In this document: positions 11,506-22,505 of the stretch, piece after piece
Numbering within the stretch: position 1 is the first letter of the stretch
Layout of the letters: every line of letters begins with the position of its first letter
Source: Rhynchosporium graminicola
Taxonomy: Eukaryota > Ascomycota > Leotiomycetes > Helotiales > Ploettnerulaceae
Direction of reading: 5' to 3'
Length of the DNA: 64,000 bases
Assembly: GCA_900074885.1 (NCBI GenBank)
Contig: FJUW01000025.1
Span: 695,118-759,117, forward strand
Notes under the pieces: generated by a model
Told to the model about the DNA's origin: nothing
Databases searched by the model: none
The model's input: only the letters and a program-made list of their open reading frames with translations
Position numbers and translations under genes: made by a program

Positions 11506-13799
11506 ATGTCGGATCTCAACTCATGGGAAGATGACCCTGCCGCTCAGGAGGATCTCTCCCGGCAGACACAGCAGATGAACTTGAATAACAATCCCCCACA
11601 GCCACAACAAGGACAAGGCGGAGGAGCACCCAGTTTCCGCCCAGGCGCAAACTCATTCCAACCCGGAGCACAATCTTTCCAGCCAGGTCAAAACTTCCAG
11701 CAGTATGGAGCATATGATCAATCAGGATATCAGAACCAGAACTACTACCAAGGCGGACAGGGCGCCCAGGGCTATGGGGGATATCCTCAGTATGGAGGGC
11801 AGCATGGTGGCTACAACAACCAATATGCCCAGGGAGGCTACACCGGAGGAGGATTTCAGCAACCCACATATAATGCGGCTTACAGTGAGTATGATTCAGT
11901 CGATTTTTGTCTCCTAGTCTAGCAAAATGGCTTTGCTGATTCAGCCCAAATGTAGCACAGCAATACCCAGGCTATTCTCAACAGCCCCAAGCCGCTTCCA
12001 CTACACAACAGCCCCTGCGACAGACACCCACAATCGCGAAACGGCCAGCAGAAGGAGCATCGGGATCTGCAGATTTGAATAAGCCTGTGACCACTAAGGC
12101 AGGTGCACCAAAAGTCTTGAGCATTGGAGGAGATGCGCCAAAGCCAAAGGCTAAAGTCCTTTCTATTGGAACTCCAACTGCCCCAGCGCCCGCAGTGAAG
12201 AAAGAAGCGGCTACTGCAACACCAGCTGAAGGCGCCAAAGTTACTGCTGCAAAGGCAATTGAGAAGACGGAGAAGCCCGGAGGCTCTGAGAGCGGCAAGA
12301 CCTCACCTACACCCTCCTCTGGACGATCCAGCCCTTCACGCGGTGCGGCAAAGACAGCTATTAGGGAAGCCGATGCTGTAGAAAAGGAGCAGGCTGCAGA
12401 CGTAGATGATGAGACCTTGAACGAAATTTACGGCAAAGAGCATGTCAATATCATTTTCATTGGACATGTTGATGCTGGAAAGTCAACTCTTGGTGGAGCT
12501 ATTCTCATTCAAAGCGGCATGGTGGATGAGCGGACCATCGAAAAATATAAGAAGGAGGCCAAGGACATGGGTCGTGAGACTTGGTGGATATCTTGGGCGC
12601 TGGATCTTACCAAGGAAGAAAGATCAAAAGGAAAGACGGTGGAAGTCGGACGTGCATATTTCGAAACCGAGAAACGCCGGTACAGTATTTTGGATGCACC
12701 TGGTCACAAAACATATGTTCCAAGTATGATCGGAGGTGCATCACAAGCCGATGTGGGAATTTTGGTTATTAGTGCTCGAAAAGGAGAGTACGAGACTGGA
12801 TTTGAGAAGGGTGGACAGACTCGGGAGCATGCAATGTTGGCAAAGACCCAAGGAGTCAACAAAATCATCGTTGTTATCAACAAGATGGACGATGCTACAG
12901 TGGAATGGTCTGAGGCGCGTTACCTCGAGTGCACAACTAAGTTGGGAGCTTTCTTGAAGGGTACCGGATTCAATCTTAAAACAGATGTCTTCTTCATGCC
13001 AATTGCTGCGCAGTCATTCATTGGTCTGAAGGATCGAATCCCCGATGGAATCTGTCCATGGTACAGCGGCCCATCTCTTCTCGAATACCTGGATAATATG
13101 ACATCGCTGGAGCGTAAAGTGAAAGCACCATTCATGATGCCTGTCAACGGTAAGTACAGAGATATGGGCACACTGGTCGAAGGAAAGATTGAAGCAGGTG
13201 TGATCAAGAAGAACATGTCCTTGATCATGATGCCCAATCGCGAAAAGATCGAAGTTGCCGCACTCTACGGGGAGACCGAGGAGGAAATGACAATCGCACA
13301 ATCCGGAGATCAAGTTCGTGTACGGTTGCGAGGTATTGAAGAGGAAGACATCATGCCTGGTTTCGTTATGTGCTCGCCAAAACGTCCAGTCCATTGCGTC
13401 AAAGCCTTCGAAGCACAAATCCGTGTTTTGGAACTAAAAAGTATCCTGAGTGCTGGCTTCAACTGCGTCCTTCATGTGCATTCGGCTATCGAAGAAGTCA
13501 CTTTCGCTGCACTGCTCCACTCGCTGCAAAAGGGTACCAACCGCCGCAGCAAGAAGCCACCTACGCACGCAAAGAAAGGCGACAGCATTATCGCACGACT
13601 GGAGGTTATAGGCGGAGCTGGAATTGTCTGCGTCGAGCGCTTCGAGGACTACGCACAGTTAGGAAGATTCACTCTTCGTGACCAGGTAAGCAATTCGCTA
13701 TCCACCCTCCTAGTGATATAATCTAACGAGCTACAGGGTCAAACAATCGCCATCGGAAAAATCACACGGTTGATCACTGAGGATGAGGGTGCGAATTAA
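11506..13799 (+). CDS. SUP35: Translation termination factor eRF3 (Sup35)
   Basis: Three exons: 11506-11884, 11956-13685 and 13737-13799 (723 residues). Sup35 is the GTPase that works with eRF1 to release finished peptides at stop codons. Residues 1 to about 145 form a Q/N/G/Y-rich prion-like domain without charged runs (for example GYQNQNYYQGG and YGGQHGGYNNQYAQGGY). A Lys/Glu-rich middle region follows to about residue 285. The GTPase domain shows G1 GHVDAGKST (about 296), the G3 motif DAPGHKTY and G4 NKMD; the two beta-barrel domains follow and end in the short third exon (ITRLITEDEGAN). The Ala/Pro/Lys-rich M region contains a repeated KVLSIG motif, found in several fungal eRF3 proteins and in PAM2-like contexts. 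No break is seen. Confidence 0.95.
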
Positions 13800-14347
13800 G
13801 AGGCTTACACATCCAACGACTTACGACGTGGGGACCGTGAAGGTCGAAGTGCTACATACGAGACATCGGCATTTGCATGTCAATCACATGTAGATTTCAT
13901 GCTACTGGCACAGGCTGGATTGATTCGTGAAGTGCCTGGTACGAGTGGTAGATAAAATAAAAGCTAATGAGTGCTTCGTATTTCATATCACAATTTCATG
14001 ACTTTCCAAGTTACTTCTTCAGTATATTAAGGTATTCTACAGTGAGATATTTCCAGTCGCATGCTGGTAAGGCTTTATTTTCAGGAGACTACATCGCTTA
14101 ACGGACCTAACGGCATAGCAGATACGTCAGATGCGCGCTCAACACTTTCTTTGATTATTTACCATAGAAGCGAGATTGGGGTCATATTGAGTCTCGGTAC
14201 ACCAGCTAACAGTGGATTGGCGAGCTGGGTGCCTTCGGCGCCGAAATCAGGGACATAACCCTGGCCAGACATCGTAGAACATACCCAATTCACGTACTGG
14301 AAGTGCAGTCTGAATGTGCAAGAAGTGTATTCCTTATATTTGCACAT
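13800..14347. other. Convergent 3' region between SUP35 and BFR2
   Basis: 548 bp between two convergent stop codons. AATAAAA-like signals occur near 13956 on the plus strand. Open frames here are short and have no recognisable content. Confidence 0.5.
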
Positions 14348-16144
14348 CTAAGATCCAAACACCAAAGCTTCCATTGGATCAACCTCATCCTCCATCTCTG
14401 CATCCCCCTCGTTATCCTCGCCCAAATTCATCTTCTGTCCCAGTAGATTCCCAAAGAACAGCTCCACAGCCTCCGGTCTCCACGAAGTCCTATCTTCCGG
14501 CGCCATGAAATTCTGCAGTTTCTCATGTATAGTAAATCGCATCTTCCGTCCCTTACTAGCTTTAGTATCGACATTCTTTCTCGTCTTGACTTCCTTCACA
14601 GCAGTCCACTGCAACGCCTTTCCAGCCGCAGGAGCGGTTAGTGATTCGGTTCGTCTCTGATCAACGAGCTCTTTTAGGAGCATTTGATAGAAGTTGCCGT
14701 CATCATAGATATTGGCGTCTTCAGTGAGTTTCGCATCTCGTTGGATTGGAGCGCATGCTCGTGGGATTTTGGTCTTTGCGATCAGATGTTCCGAGCTGGC
14801 GAGTTGGTCTTGGAGGACAGAAGTGATGGATTGTTGGGGCGCGGAGGGGTTGAGCTTTCGTGAGATGGGGAGCGAGGTCGTGCCTCGGACCTTGGAAGAC
14901 CATTTCTCGAGGGTGGTCTGTCGGTTGTCTATCACAGCTACTTCTGAAGCTTGCATTCTGTCCCAGATGTTTGAAGAGGAGGTTGATATTTCGATACCAC
15001 GCTTTCGCTTCTGGCCTGTTTTGGCACCACCAGCGTTGGAGAGCTGAGTTCGGAGACTATCGAGAGTGTTCCATAGTTTGATAGCTGCTTCTTCAGCGGC
15101 CTCATATGGTTGATTTGAGGAATCTTCGATCACCTTCTCGTCGACTGTTGTCATGGAATTCGATGCAACCAAAGCTTTTTGCAAAGATATTCGTACGCTG
15201 AGAAGAGAGTCGAAAGCTTTCCTCTGTTCTCTGACTGCGTTACCTTTGGCTGCATCTGCTTTGGCTGCTTGTGTGATTGATGCTACGACGCTTTGTTGCT
15301 CCTCGCCCATGATCTTTCGAAGCTCGGTACGTCGCTCGTCCTCATCTTCATCTTCTTCACTTTCCGCGTCATCGTCAGACCCAGACTCCTCATCCTCCTT
15401 ATCATCTTGCTCTGCATGCCCCTCGCTATTTGTGTTGTCTTCTGAGCCATCCTGGTGCTGGTCTGAAACGTTCAGCACGTCTTCATCCGTCTCTGGCTCA
15501 TCATATTTGTCCAGATTCGCTGCAACACCGGCGTTATCATCCTCACTATCAGACATGAAGTCTGATGCCGTCGGTCTTTTTCTATTTGAGGGTTCCCTCG
15601 GTCTCCCACTACCTCGGAACGTAAAGTCCTTGAACTTCTCCTCGTCGCTGTCCCCAAGGGCTTCGTCGCTGTCGATTTCCCCATCCTCATCAGCATCCAA
15701 GTCCAGATCAGAATTCTCAGGGTCTGCGAAGGGAGTGTCTAGTTCATCGTCTTCCTCTAGATCGGATCTTGAGACCCCCTCGTCTTCATCATCGTTAAGC
15801 AGAGCTTCGCGACTGATGCGCGATCCAGAGTATTCGGGTCCAAGTGGAACTTCTTCTGGTTTTCGTAGCTTACTTTTGCTGTACTCAAATCAGTAAGTAG
15901 ATAATTACCATAAGACGACAAATCCAAGTACCCAACTTTGACATAATGCTCAGTACCAACTAAATCGTCCTCACTCTCCTCGGATTCACTGTCACCTGTG
16001 CTCTGGGCCTCTACATCTTCTTCTGGATCGAACTCTGCGCCGCATTAAATTATTTCCTGTAACTTCTAGAGAAAGGAATGTACCTTTTGATGTAAATTTG
16101 CCTAAATTCGCGATCTTCTGGGCAAATGTCTTTATTTTCCCCAT
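14348..16144 (-). CDS. BFR2: rRNA-processing protein Bfr2 (AATF/Che-1 family)
   Basis: Three exons: 16144-16084, 16034-15932 and 15878-14348 (564 residues). Bfr2/AATF is a nucleolar component of the small-subunit processome needed for early pre-18S rRNA cleavages. The N-terminus MGKIKTFAQKIANLGKFTSK is the usual start of the family. Long Asp/Glu runs follow (about residues 60-190), then the AATF core (RKIMGEEQQSVVASITQAAK, LLSVRISLQKALVASN) and the C-terminal Traube domain (IYDDGNFYQMLLKELVDQR, MAPEDRTSW, VELFFGNLLGQ). The exon 2/3 junction must use the acceptor ending at 15879 to give VGKSKLRKPEEVP; the upstream TTGAG acceptor would break the frame. It is divergent from IND1 with 141 bp between starts. 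Confidence 0.9.
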
Positions 16145-16285
16145 CTTGTAAAGTGCTGAAAATGTCATACGGATCCTTGATTACACAGAAATTATTTTGT
16201 TCCCCATGAAATCCTATCGCCCTAGCGGCCGCACCGAGCATCATGGAGCTCAACTTCAGTGCCTGAAACAGCCGCGAATTAAAAC
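16145..16285. promoter_or_regulatory. 141-bp bidirectional promoter (BFR2 / IND1)
   Basis: The minus-strand start of BFR2 is at 16144 and the plus-strand start of IND1 at 16286, so both leaders and promoters must fit in or overlap this interval. It holds GCGGCCGC near 16226 and no clear TATA box. Confidence 0.6.
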
Positions 16286-17368
16286 ATGAAGCCACGGTTA
16301 TTCTCAACGTTTCGTTGCTTGCGACATGAAAACCCTTTGGTAAGGTGGAAATCAATGTCAATTTTTGAGGTCATGAGTCTAATTCTACACTACAGGGTTT
16401 GCCACGAAGAGGCACTATTCCGCGCATGCAGCGCGGTTTGCCCGAACGACGACGCATTAAAGATGTCAAGAAAGTAATAGCAGTCTCATCAGCAAAGGGA
16501 GGTGTCGGAAAGTCAACGATTGCAGGTTCGATGTCTCCAAGATTCCCACAGAGCCATTCTAAGAATGAACAGTTAATCTTGCTCTTGCCTACGCAAGACT
16601 CGGTCTTCGAAGTGGAATACTCGACACAGATATCTTCGGACCTTCGATACCCACTCTTCTCAACCTCTCTGGCGAACCTCGACTCTCTGAAAGTTGGTGA
16701 ATACTCTTGCACGGTGTGGGACATGTCTGATGGCTGGCAGACAATCAACTCATTCCCCTCTCGAATTATGGTGTCAAGTCAATGTCTATGGGATACTTGG
16801 TCGGTGATTCAGCTCCGGTTGTATGGCGGGGTCTGATGGTTATGAAAGCTTTACAACAGCTGTTGCACGAAGTGGATTGGGTAGGCTTGGATATCCTAGT
16901 ATTGGATCTGCCACCTGGGACTGGTGATACTCAGTTGACCATCACCCAACAGATAGTTCTTGACGGTAAGAATTTTTGCCGTCAATCCGGGCTTTTGACT
17001 TACACCACCCAGGCGCAGTGATTGTCTCTACACCTCAGGACATTGCTCTGAAGGACGCCGTGAAAGGCATCAACATGTTCAAGACGATCAAGACGCCAAT
17101 TCTGGGAATGGTACAAAACATGTCATTGTTTACTTGTCCCCATTGCCACAATAGTACGCATATATTTGGGTCACATTCGGGGGTAAATCATGCCTGTAAA
17201 AAGTATGGGATCGACTTTCTGGGAGACATACCATTACATGCCAGCATCTGCGACGATGCTGATAGAGGTAAACCAACTGTGGTTGCAGAACCAGAAAGTG
17301 ACAGAGGCAAAGCCTTCATCCAGCTTGCCGAGACCGTCGGAAGTAGGATTAACCTGTTCGATGTGTAA
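16286..17368 (+). CDS. IND1: Mitochondrial Fe-S P-loop ATPase Ind1 (NUBPL)
   Basis: Five exons: 16286-16339, 16396-16525, 16573-16692, 16741-16965 and 17013-17368 (294 residues). Ind1/NUBPL is the mitochondrial P-loop protein that delivers Fe-S clusters to respiratory complex I during assembly. The N-terminus [17 protein letters not shown] is basic and acid-free at first, suiting a presequence. The Walker A/MinD motif KGGVGKST lies at residues 52-59, [15 protein letters not shown] and [16 protein letters not shown] follow, and the cluster-binding CPHC (C218 and C221) is intact. Introns 2 and 3 have weak donors (GTTCGA and GTTGGT), but only these junctions restore the highly conserved text ([31 protein letters not shown]). 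Convergent with SPF30. Confidence 0.9.
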
Positions 17369-17735
17369 ATTTACGGCATGATTGCAGCCAGTTGTAGCAA
17401 CTTGAATAGCTCTCAAATACCTAGTCCAAGCCTCGCGTCTGAGGGTAATTGCAAGAATCCAACAAATCACATCTTCAGCCTTTTGGCATATCATTCGGGC
17501 CCTATCAAGATCTAAAAGTTTAGCTTTGTCTCTAACACATATAGAACTTGGGTTTGTGGGAATACGTTCATTCATTGCTCTATTCTTGCGCCCATGATAC
17601 TGTTAAGGAATGAAAGCCCTTGTTAGCTTCCATTACCATGATGTGCAAAACATAGGGGAATGGGACCGTGACGCCTCGCCGTTACGCCAAATACTTGCGA
17701 AAGCCCTTTAGCCTATGCCAAACTTCCATCCACGA
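17369..17735. other. Convergent 3' region between IND1 and SPF30
   Basis: 367 bp between two stop codons. I see no coding signal beyond short incidental frames and no RNA gene. Confidence 0.5.
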
Positions 17736-18704
17736 CTAAAATTCCTCGTCACCGTTGCTTTGGTAGATATGACGGCTGCGTGTGGGATCTTTCCGCATAG
17801 ACTGTCCAGAACCAGTGAAGCCAACTACAAAGTATTAGCAGATATTGCACTCAAGCGAACACAAGACCTACCTCTCCCATTGACGCCATCTGGTGTGCGA
17901 AACATGCTGTCTTTTTTCGTGGACTTTCCAAACTTGCCCTTCGCCGCGAAGTCCTGCCATTTTGATTTACCAGCTTCCAATTCCTTATTTGCCTTGATCT
18001 TCTTGGGCACTTTGGCAGGCCGAACAGGACCATCACTGACCTTACTGGGCTCCCGCTTCGTTTGGTTTGCAAGCTCTGGGTTGATGTCCGCTGCTGCCGA
18101 GATGACATTCGAGTTGACTGGAGGTGGAGGTACGGAGGCAATGACTGGTGTGCCATCAGCTTTCCGTTTGTTTGCATTTACGATGGGCTTGATATCCTTC
18201 GCTCTCAACGTTTCCGTAGAGTCGTAACTCTTGAACTTGACAATATAGACACTATTTGTAGAAGATCCAGTTATCGACGTGATTCGTGCTGGATAAAAGC
18301 CTTTATCGCCTGAGTGCCATTTTGCCAACACCATGTCGTTTACTTTGAAGTTCAAAGGCGCATCGGTGGTTTCCTCAGACGGAGTAAGGGCTGTCGACTT
18401 TTTGAACGCAGGATGATTTTCTCGGGACCATTTCTCCTTCACTGGCGCATCTGTCCTCTTCGATACAACTGCTGGGGCTGAAGTGGGCTTTAGCTCTGCG
18501 ATCGCTGCTTCAGTGAGGGAGATGACTTGTTCGAGTTCAGTCTTTAACTCCTGAAGCTCTGCGCTATCAGGGTCGGCATCGAGACCCAGTTGAACTGTCT
18601 CAAGCTTTTTTGAGTTAGTGATTGTATCTATAGATAATGAAAATACAAACCTGTAACCTGTATTCTCGGATCTCATTCTCGAAAGCGGCAATTTCGCTGC
18701 TCAT
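17736..18704 (-). CDS. SPF30: Tudor-domain splicing factor Spf30 (SMNDC1-like)
   Basis: Three exons: 18704-18651, 18604-17872 and 17824-17736 (291 residues). SPF30/SMNDC1 is a spliceosome assembly factor that joins the tri-snRNP to the pre-spliceosome and binds dimethyl-arginine of Sm proteins. The N-terminal 40 residues form a predicted coiled coil (FENEIREYRLQ, LQELKTELEQVISL). The Tudor domain lies at about residues 104-160 (VNDMVLAKWHSGDKGFYPAR, then a KFKSYDSTETL block). The Lys/Arg-rich tail includes KSKWQDFAAKGK, and the last exon restores the conserved end RVGFTGSGQSMRKDPTRSRH. Divergent from SAF4, another splicing factor. Confidence 0.88.
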
Positions 18705-19026
18705 TGTCGATTGCGCTGAGAATCTAACCTGGCTCTGGGTAATCCGATTTCGTCGCTAGCAAAGGAAATTGAAAGACTGTTGCACTCAAAGGAAGCTGGA
18801 ATTTGTAGAAATGGATTCTAATTGGCAGGGGTGGTGAAGGAGTATCTGTAGTCTGACGTGCTGAAAGGTATGGAGTTGACCCACTCCACATAAGGTGAAT
18901 GCTTTGTAAGCGAGGCTGAGTCTCCAATTCCATCAGTCTTCCCTTTGCTAGCTTTCGCATACGACCAAATCAAGACGACTTCCAGTTTGAGAATCATCAC
19001 TTCCAGATTTCTGAAGGATTGCCATC
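18705..19026. promoter_or_regulatory. Bidirectional promoter (SPF30 / SAF4)
   Basis: 322 bp between two divergent start codons, one at 18704 on the minus strand and one at 19027 on the plus strand. No clear TATA box; it could co-regulate the two splicing-factor genes. Confidence 0.55.
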
Positions 19027-20055
19027 ATGCAGGGATTCAACATGGGACGGTATGTCCCTCCCGACCAGGAGGGACTGATGAGTGGCAACCAACTACACGG
19101 AAAACACGCTCTCGGAGCTCGAGCGAACAAGATATCCCAAGGAATTCTCACCGTCCGGTTCGAAATGCCATACCCGATTTGGTGTACAACATGCCCAAAG
19201 CCTACAATCATCGGGCAAGGTGTGCGCTTCAATGCAGAGAAGAAGAAGGTTGGCAAATACTTTACGACGCCTATATTCAGCTTTCGAATGAAACATATTG
19301 CTTGCGGTGGTTGGATTGAAATTCAAACAGACCCCAAGAATACCGCCTACGTAGTCAAAGAAGGAGCAAGGAAGCGGGATCTAGGGGAGGACAAAGTGGA
19401 AGAGGGGGATGTGAAGATCCTGACCCCAGAAGAAAGGGAAACAATCAGAGATAATGCATTTGCATCTCTGGAAGGAAAGGTAGAGGATAAGAAGAGGTTA
19501 CAGTACAGCAAGAAGCGTCTTGAAGAACTGCAAGATTTATCCGAGAAACAATGGGACGACCCGTATGAGCAAAATAAGAGGTTAAGAAACTCCTTCCGAA
19601 TAGGACGAAAGGAACGAGAAAAAGATGCAGAAATTGTGGCTTCGTTGCAGGACAAAATGAGTCTCGGGCTAGATATCCTACCAGAACATGAGAGTGACGT
19701 GCGGAGAGCTCGTCTCATCGAATTTGGCGAAACCGGTGCCATTGTTGCTATTGATAAGGCGATCTCCAAACCACTTTTCAAGCAGGAAGAGGTCAAGCCG
19801 GACTGCAAGTCCAGGGGATCGAAGCATACAAAAAGGCTGAAGTCCGAGGATATTGCAAAGCACAAAACTGCAGCCTTCGCAGCAGAAATCCGGGATAATA
19901 CCAGGGCCGCCATAGACCCATTCCTATCAGAAAGTCGCAAAAAATCGCGGTCTGTGCCTGTTTTGGCAGGTGTTAAAAGGAAGAGGTCAATGCATAGAGA
20001 AAGTCCGACTGACGAGCTAGCAGCCGTTTGTTTGGTCGATTATGATTCCGAATGA
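19027..20055 (+). CDS. SAF4: Splicing factor Saf4 (CCDC130 / Cwf16 family)
   Basis: Single exon, 342 residues. The opening MQGFNMGRYVPPDQEG is diagnostic of the CCDC130/Saf4 branch of the Yju2/Cwc16 family; Yju2 itself starts differently. The domain continues with TVRFEMPYPIWCTTCPKPT (zinc-binding CxxC), GVRFNAEKKKVGKYFTTPI and ACGGWIEIQTDPKNTAYVV. The second half is Lys/Glu-rich, with charged helices and a nuclear-localisation-like KRKRS near the end. Yju2 family members promote the step between spliceosome activation and the first transesterification; the precise Saf4 role is less defined. No intron is needed, unlike most neighbours. Confidence 0.88.
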   Translation: MQGFNMGRYVPPDQEGLMSGNQLHGKHALGARANKISQGILTVRFEMPYPIWCTTCPKPTIIGQGVRFNAEKKKVGKYFTTPIFSFRMKHIACGGWIEIQTDPKNTAYVVKEGARKRDLGEDKVEEGDVKILTPEERETIRDNAFASLEGKVEDKKRLQYSKKRLEELQDLSEKQWDDPYEQNKRLRNSFRIGRKEREKDAEIVASLQDKMSLGLDILPEHESDVRRARLIEFGETGAIVAIDKAISKPLFKQEEVKPDCKSRGSKHTKRLKSEDIAKHKTAAFAAEIRDNTRAAIDPFLSESRKKSRSVPVLAGVKRKRSMHRESPTDELAAVCLVDYDSE

Positions 20056-20822
20056 TGTACAAAATGTGCTTGCGCTTCCAAGGGATATTGGCGTTATATG
20101 CAAGCAAACCAATACCCCAGATTTTTAGGCTTTGTAACTTATCAGTGGCGTTTTGCGTAATTTTGTCATCCAAATGTCATCAATTACCTGCACGCATTGA
20201 TTTTCGTCCCATGAGCTTTTCTGCACATGGGGTCAGATGTGCCGGCTTCACCGGTTGTTCACAAAAAGCTCCGGCAAATCATAGTCGCATGGCTGGGCTT
20301 CCAGACTCATCATGATATCTGCAACCCATATTCTGTACACTACGCCATCTCGGAGTCCCTCCGAAACCCGCTCGGTTCCCGGCTGGCAAGCAGGAGAGGT
20401 GCTGGGAATCCTCTATTCAGATTTGTTCACGACCGCGTGCATTGGATGTTGTTCAAGTGGCGGCCCGTGAGTATGCTATCAAGAAGGATTCGGATACGAT
20501 CCGATCTTGATTTATCTGAGGGGAATTCAATGTAGGATTTGGCAGTCAGAGGCGCAAGATGTGCACGAATATTGTGTCTTTGGCACCACTCGCACGACTT
20601 AGAACTTCAAGTGAGGTCAAAGCTTCTTCATTATTCGCACGTTACTTATAAACAAACAGTGGTATCATGAGAGAAGAGTATTTCCTTGCCATTTCAGTCG
20701 TCGGCAAAAATGGATATACTCCTGCTGTTTCCAATTCGGTGGAAAATTTATAGGCAAAGAAAAGTTCGCATCTCCCGTAATTTCGTTGCGCCGTTTCCCA
20801 TTAAGCCTTGCCAAAAAACGCT
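20056..20822. other. Convergent 3' region without a supported gene
   Basis: 767 bp between the SAF4 stop and the stop of the rhodopsin-domain gene. Open frames overlap in several frames with no recognisable domain. No tRNA-like structure or repeat was noticed. Confidence 0.45.
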
Positions 20823-22505
20823 TCAGTCTCGTCTGGATATCGATACTTCTGTCGTTCTCAGTATGCCGTTCGGTTGCTCTCTAGATCGTTCGGCGCGGTC
20901 TCTGTCACCCTCGCGCTCTCGCGTCATGTATAAATTGTCTCTCCCTTGTAATGGCAGAGGCATTGGGACCATGATGTTGTCTTCGCTCCCGCTGTCGTTT
21001 TCAGTAATGCTCTGCTCCAATTTTGACCTAGGACCACTGCTGGCCAGACTTGAATTTCGGTACAAGTCAGTCTCCTCTGTTGTACTTTTACCTCCTCCTC
21101 CAATCACTGTGATTTTGTATCCTTTGTTTCCAAGCGCCGTACCCGAGCGCGCCACCGGACTCATCTTGATTTCATCTTGTTGGAGATAGTAGCGACCCTG
21201 TGGGGTTCCTCCAGAACCCTTCTTGTTACCGCGTAGGCCAGAAAGTTTCAAGGTGTTCGCAGTTTCCAGGATAGAAGCAAATAGTGGTCTCAACGAAGGC
21301 AAGCAGGCAGCCAGGATACCAACATTGATTTCGATTCTAGATGCTTGTCAGCTATGCATTCAGATGAATATTAAATTCCGTTAGGAGCTAACTCACCCGT
21401 TCCATACTTGCAAAGAGTAGTCGCTTTCGAGCAGTCAGCTCAAGACCTTTCCGCATAAAATGTGGAAGTGGGTAGACTTACTAAAATGGGTCGACTTCAT
21501 CGAAGAATTTTGCAAGGAGATGTTCTCTCATTATGGCTGCTGCACACGCACTGAAGTACGCTGTCAGTTCTGAAAAAGATGACGGTTCAATGAACATACA
21601 AGTATCCTAGGCCCAAAATGCACATTAAGGAGACTTTTGTCCTCAAATTGATCTGCAATGGCAATATGAGTGGAATTGGCAAAGTTGCAAAGAAAAAGTC
21701 GGTGAAGATATTGATTGCTGATACAGTTACACCTCGGTCAGAGCTGATATTGGTGGAGGGTAATCAACTTACCTCCGTTGAATAGACCGATACTTCGGTA
21801 TATGGAGAGGCTGTAGCACTTTGTGTTGGGATCAGCTCGTAGCGGAAAGTCCCATGCTGCATTGACTGGCAGGCACTGGAAAAGCCTGGTTTTTTGTCAG
21901 CTCTTGACATTAGTGCAGGCTCAGATGTTCCTACAGCGTTCCCATAGAAGATATTGTGAAGAGTATAGTGAAAATAATCCACCCAATCAGTATTCGCTAG
22001 GATCAATTAGCTTCTGCGACTTTATTGCTTGTGGATGGCTTTACTTTGTACCATTTTCCTTGTACGAGTCTGAGAAGGAATAGGCCAATTGAGACTTTGA
22101 CCAGTGATGTTCCTAGAACGTTGATCCAGGCATGGAACCATGAGTAATGGGCAATAATCATTTGATTTGCCATCAACTTTGGAAAACCCAAGTGATGGCC
22201 AACACCAAGGTTGACCTCGCCAATAACGCATGCAATCACTCCCAAAGAACAGACCCTACCAAAAGTCAGTTTATGCCGAAATGCCTACTGAATGGTACAT
22301 ACATGGCAGCGATCATCACATAGTCGTCAGAGCCAACAGTCTTCAGCATGAACGTCCTCACATACATCCTCAGCATTACCGCAAGTAATGCGAATGCAGT
22401 GAAGGTGACGGTGACGGCAAGAATAACGCCGCCATTATCCTCATTAGGGTGCTCAAATACGGGTGGTGGCTGCGTAAGAAACTTCTGTCTCTTTAGTATG
22501 TGCAT
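20823..22505 (-). CDS. Rhodopsin-domain (Pth11-like) seven-helix membrane protein
   Basis: Eight exons: 22505-22303, 22255-22045, 21996-21935, 21885-21773, 21717-21600, 21550-21482, 21423-21397 and 21336-20823 (438 residues, one continuous frame). The fungal rhodopsin-type domain is complete: helix 1 (GGVILAVTVTFTAFALLAVM), LKTVGSDDYVMI, the WFHAWINVLGTSLVKVSIGLFLLRL helix, the second extracellular segment with CLPVNAAWD and KCYS, FTDFFFATLPIPLI, and GILAACLPSLRPLF as helix 7. A polar tail rich in Arg/Glu/Ser follows (RGNKKGSGGTPQGRYY, ERSREQPNG). No CFEM domain precedes the helices. This large family includes surface sensors such as Pth11; ligand and signalling are unknown. The acceptor for exon 6 is the ACTTCAG at 21551, since the nearer CAG breaks frame. 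Confidence 0.85.
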
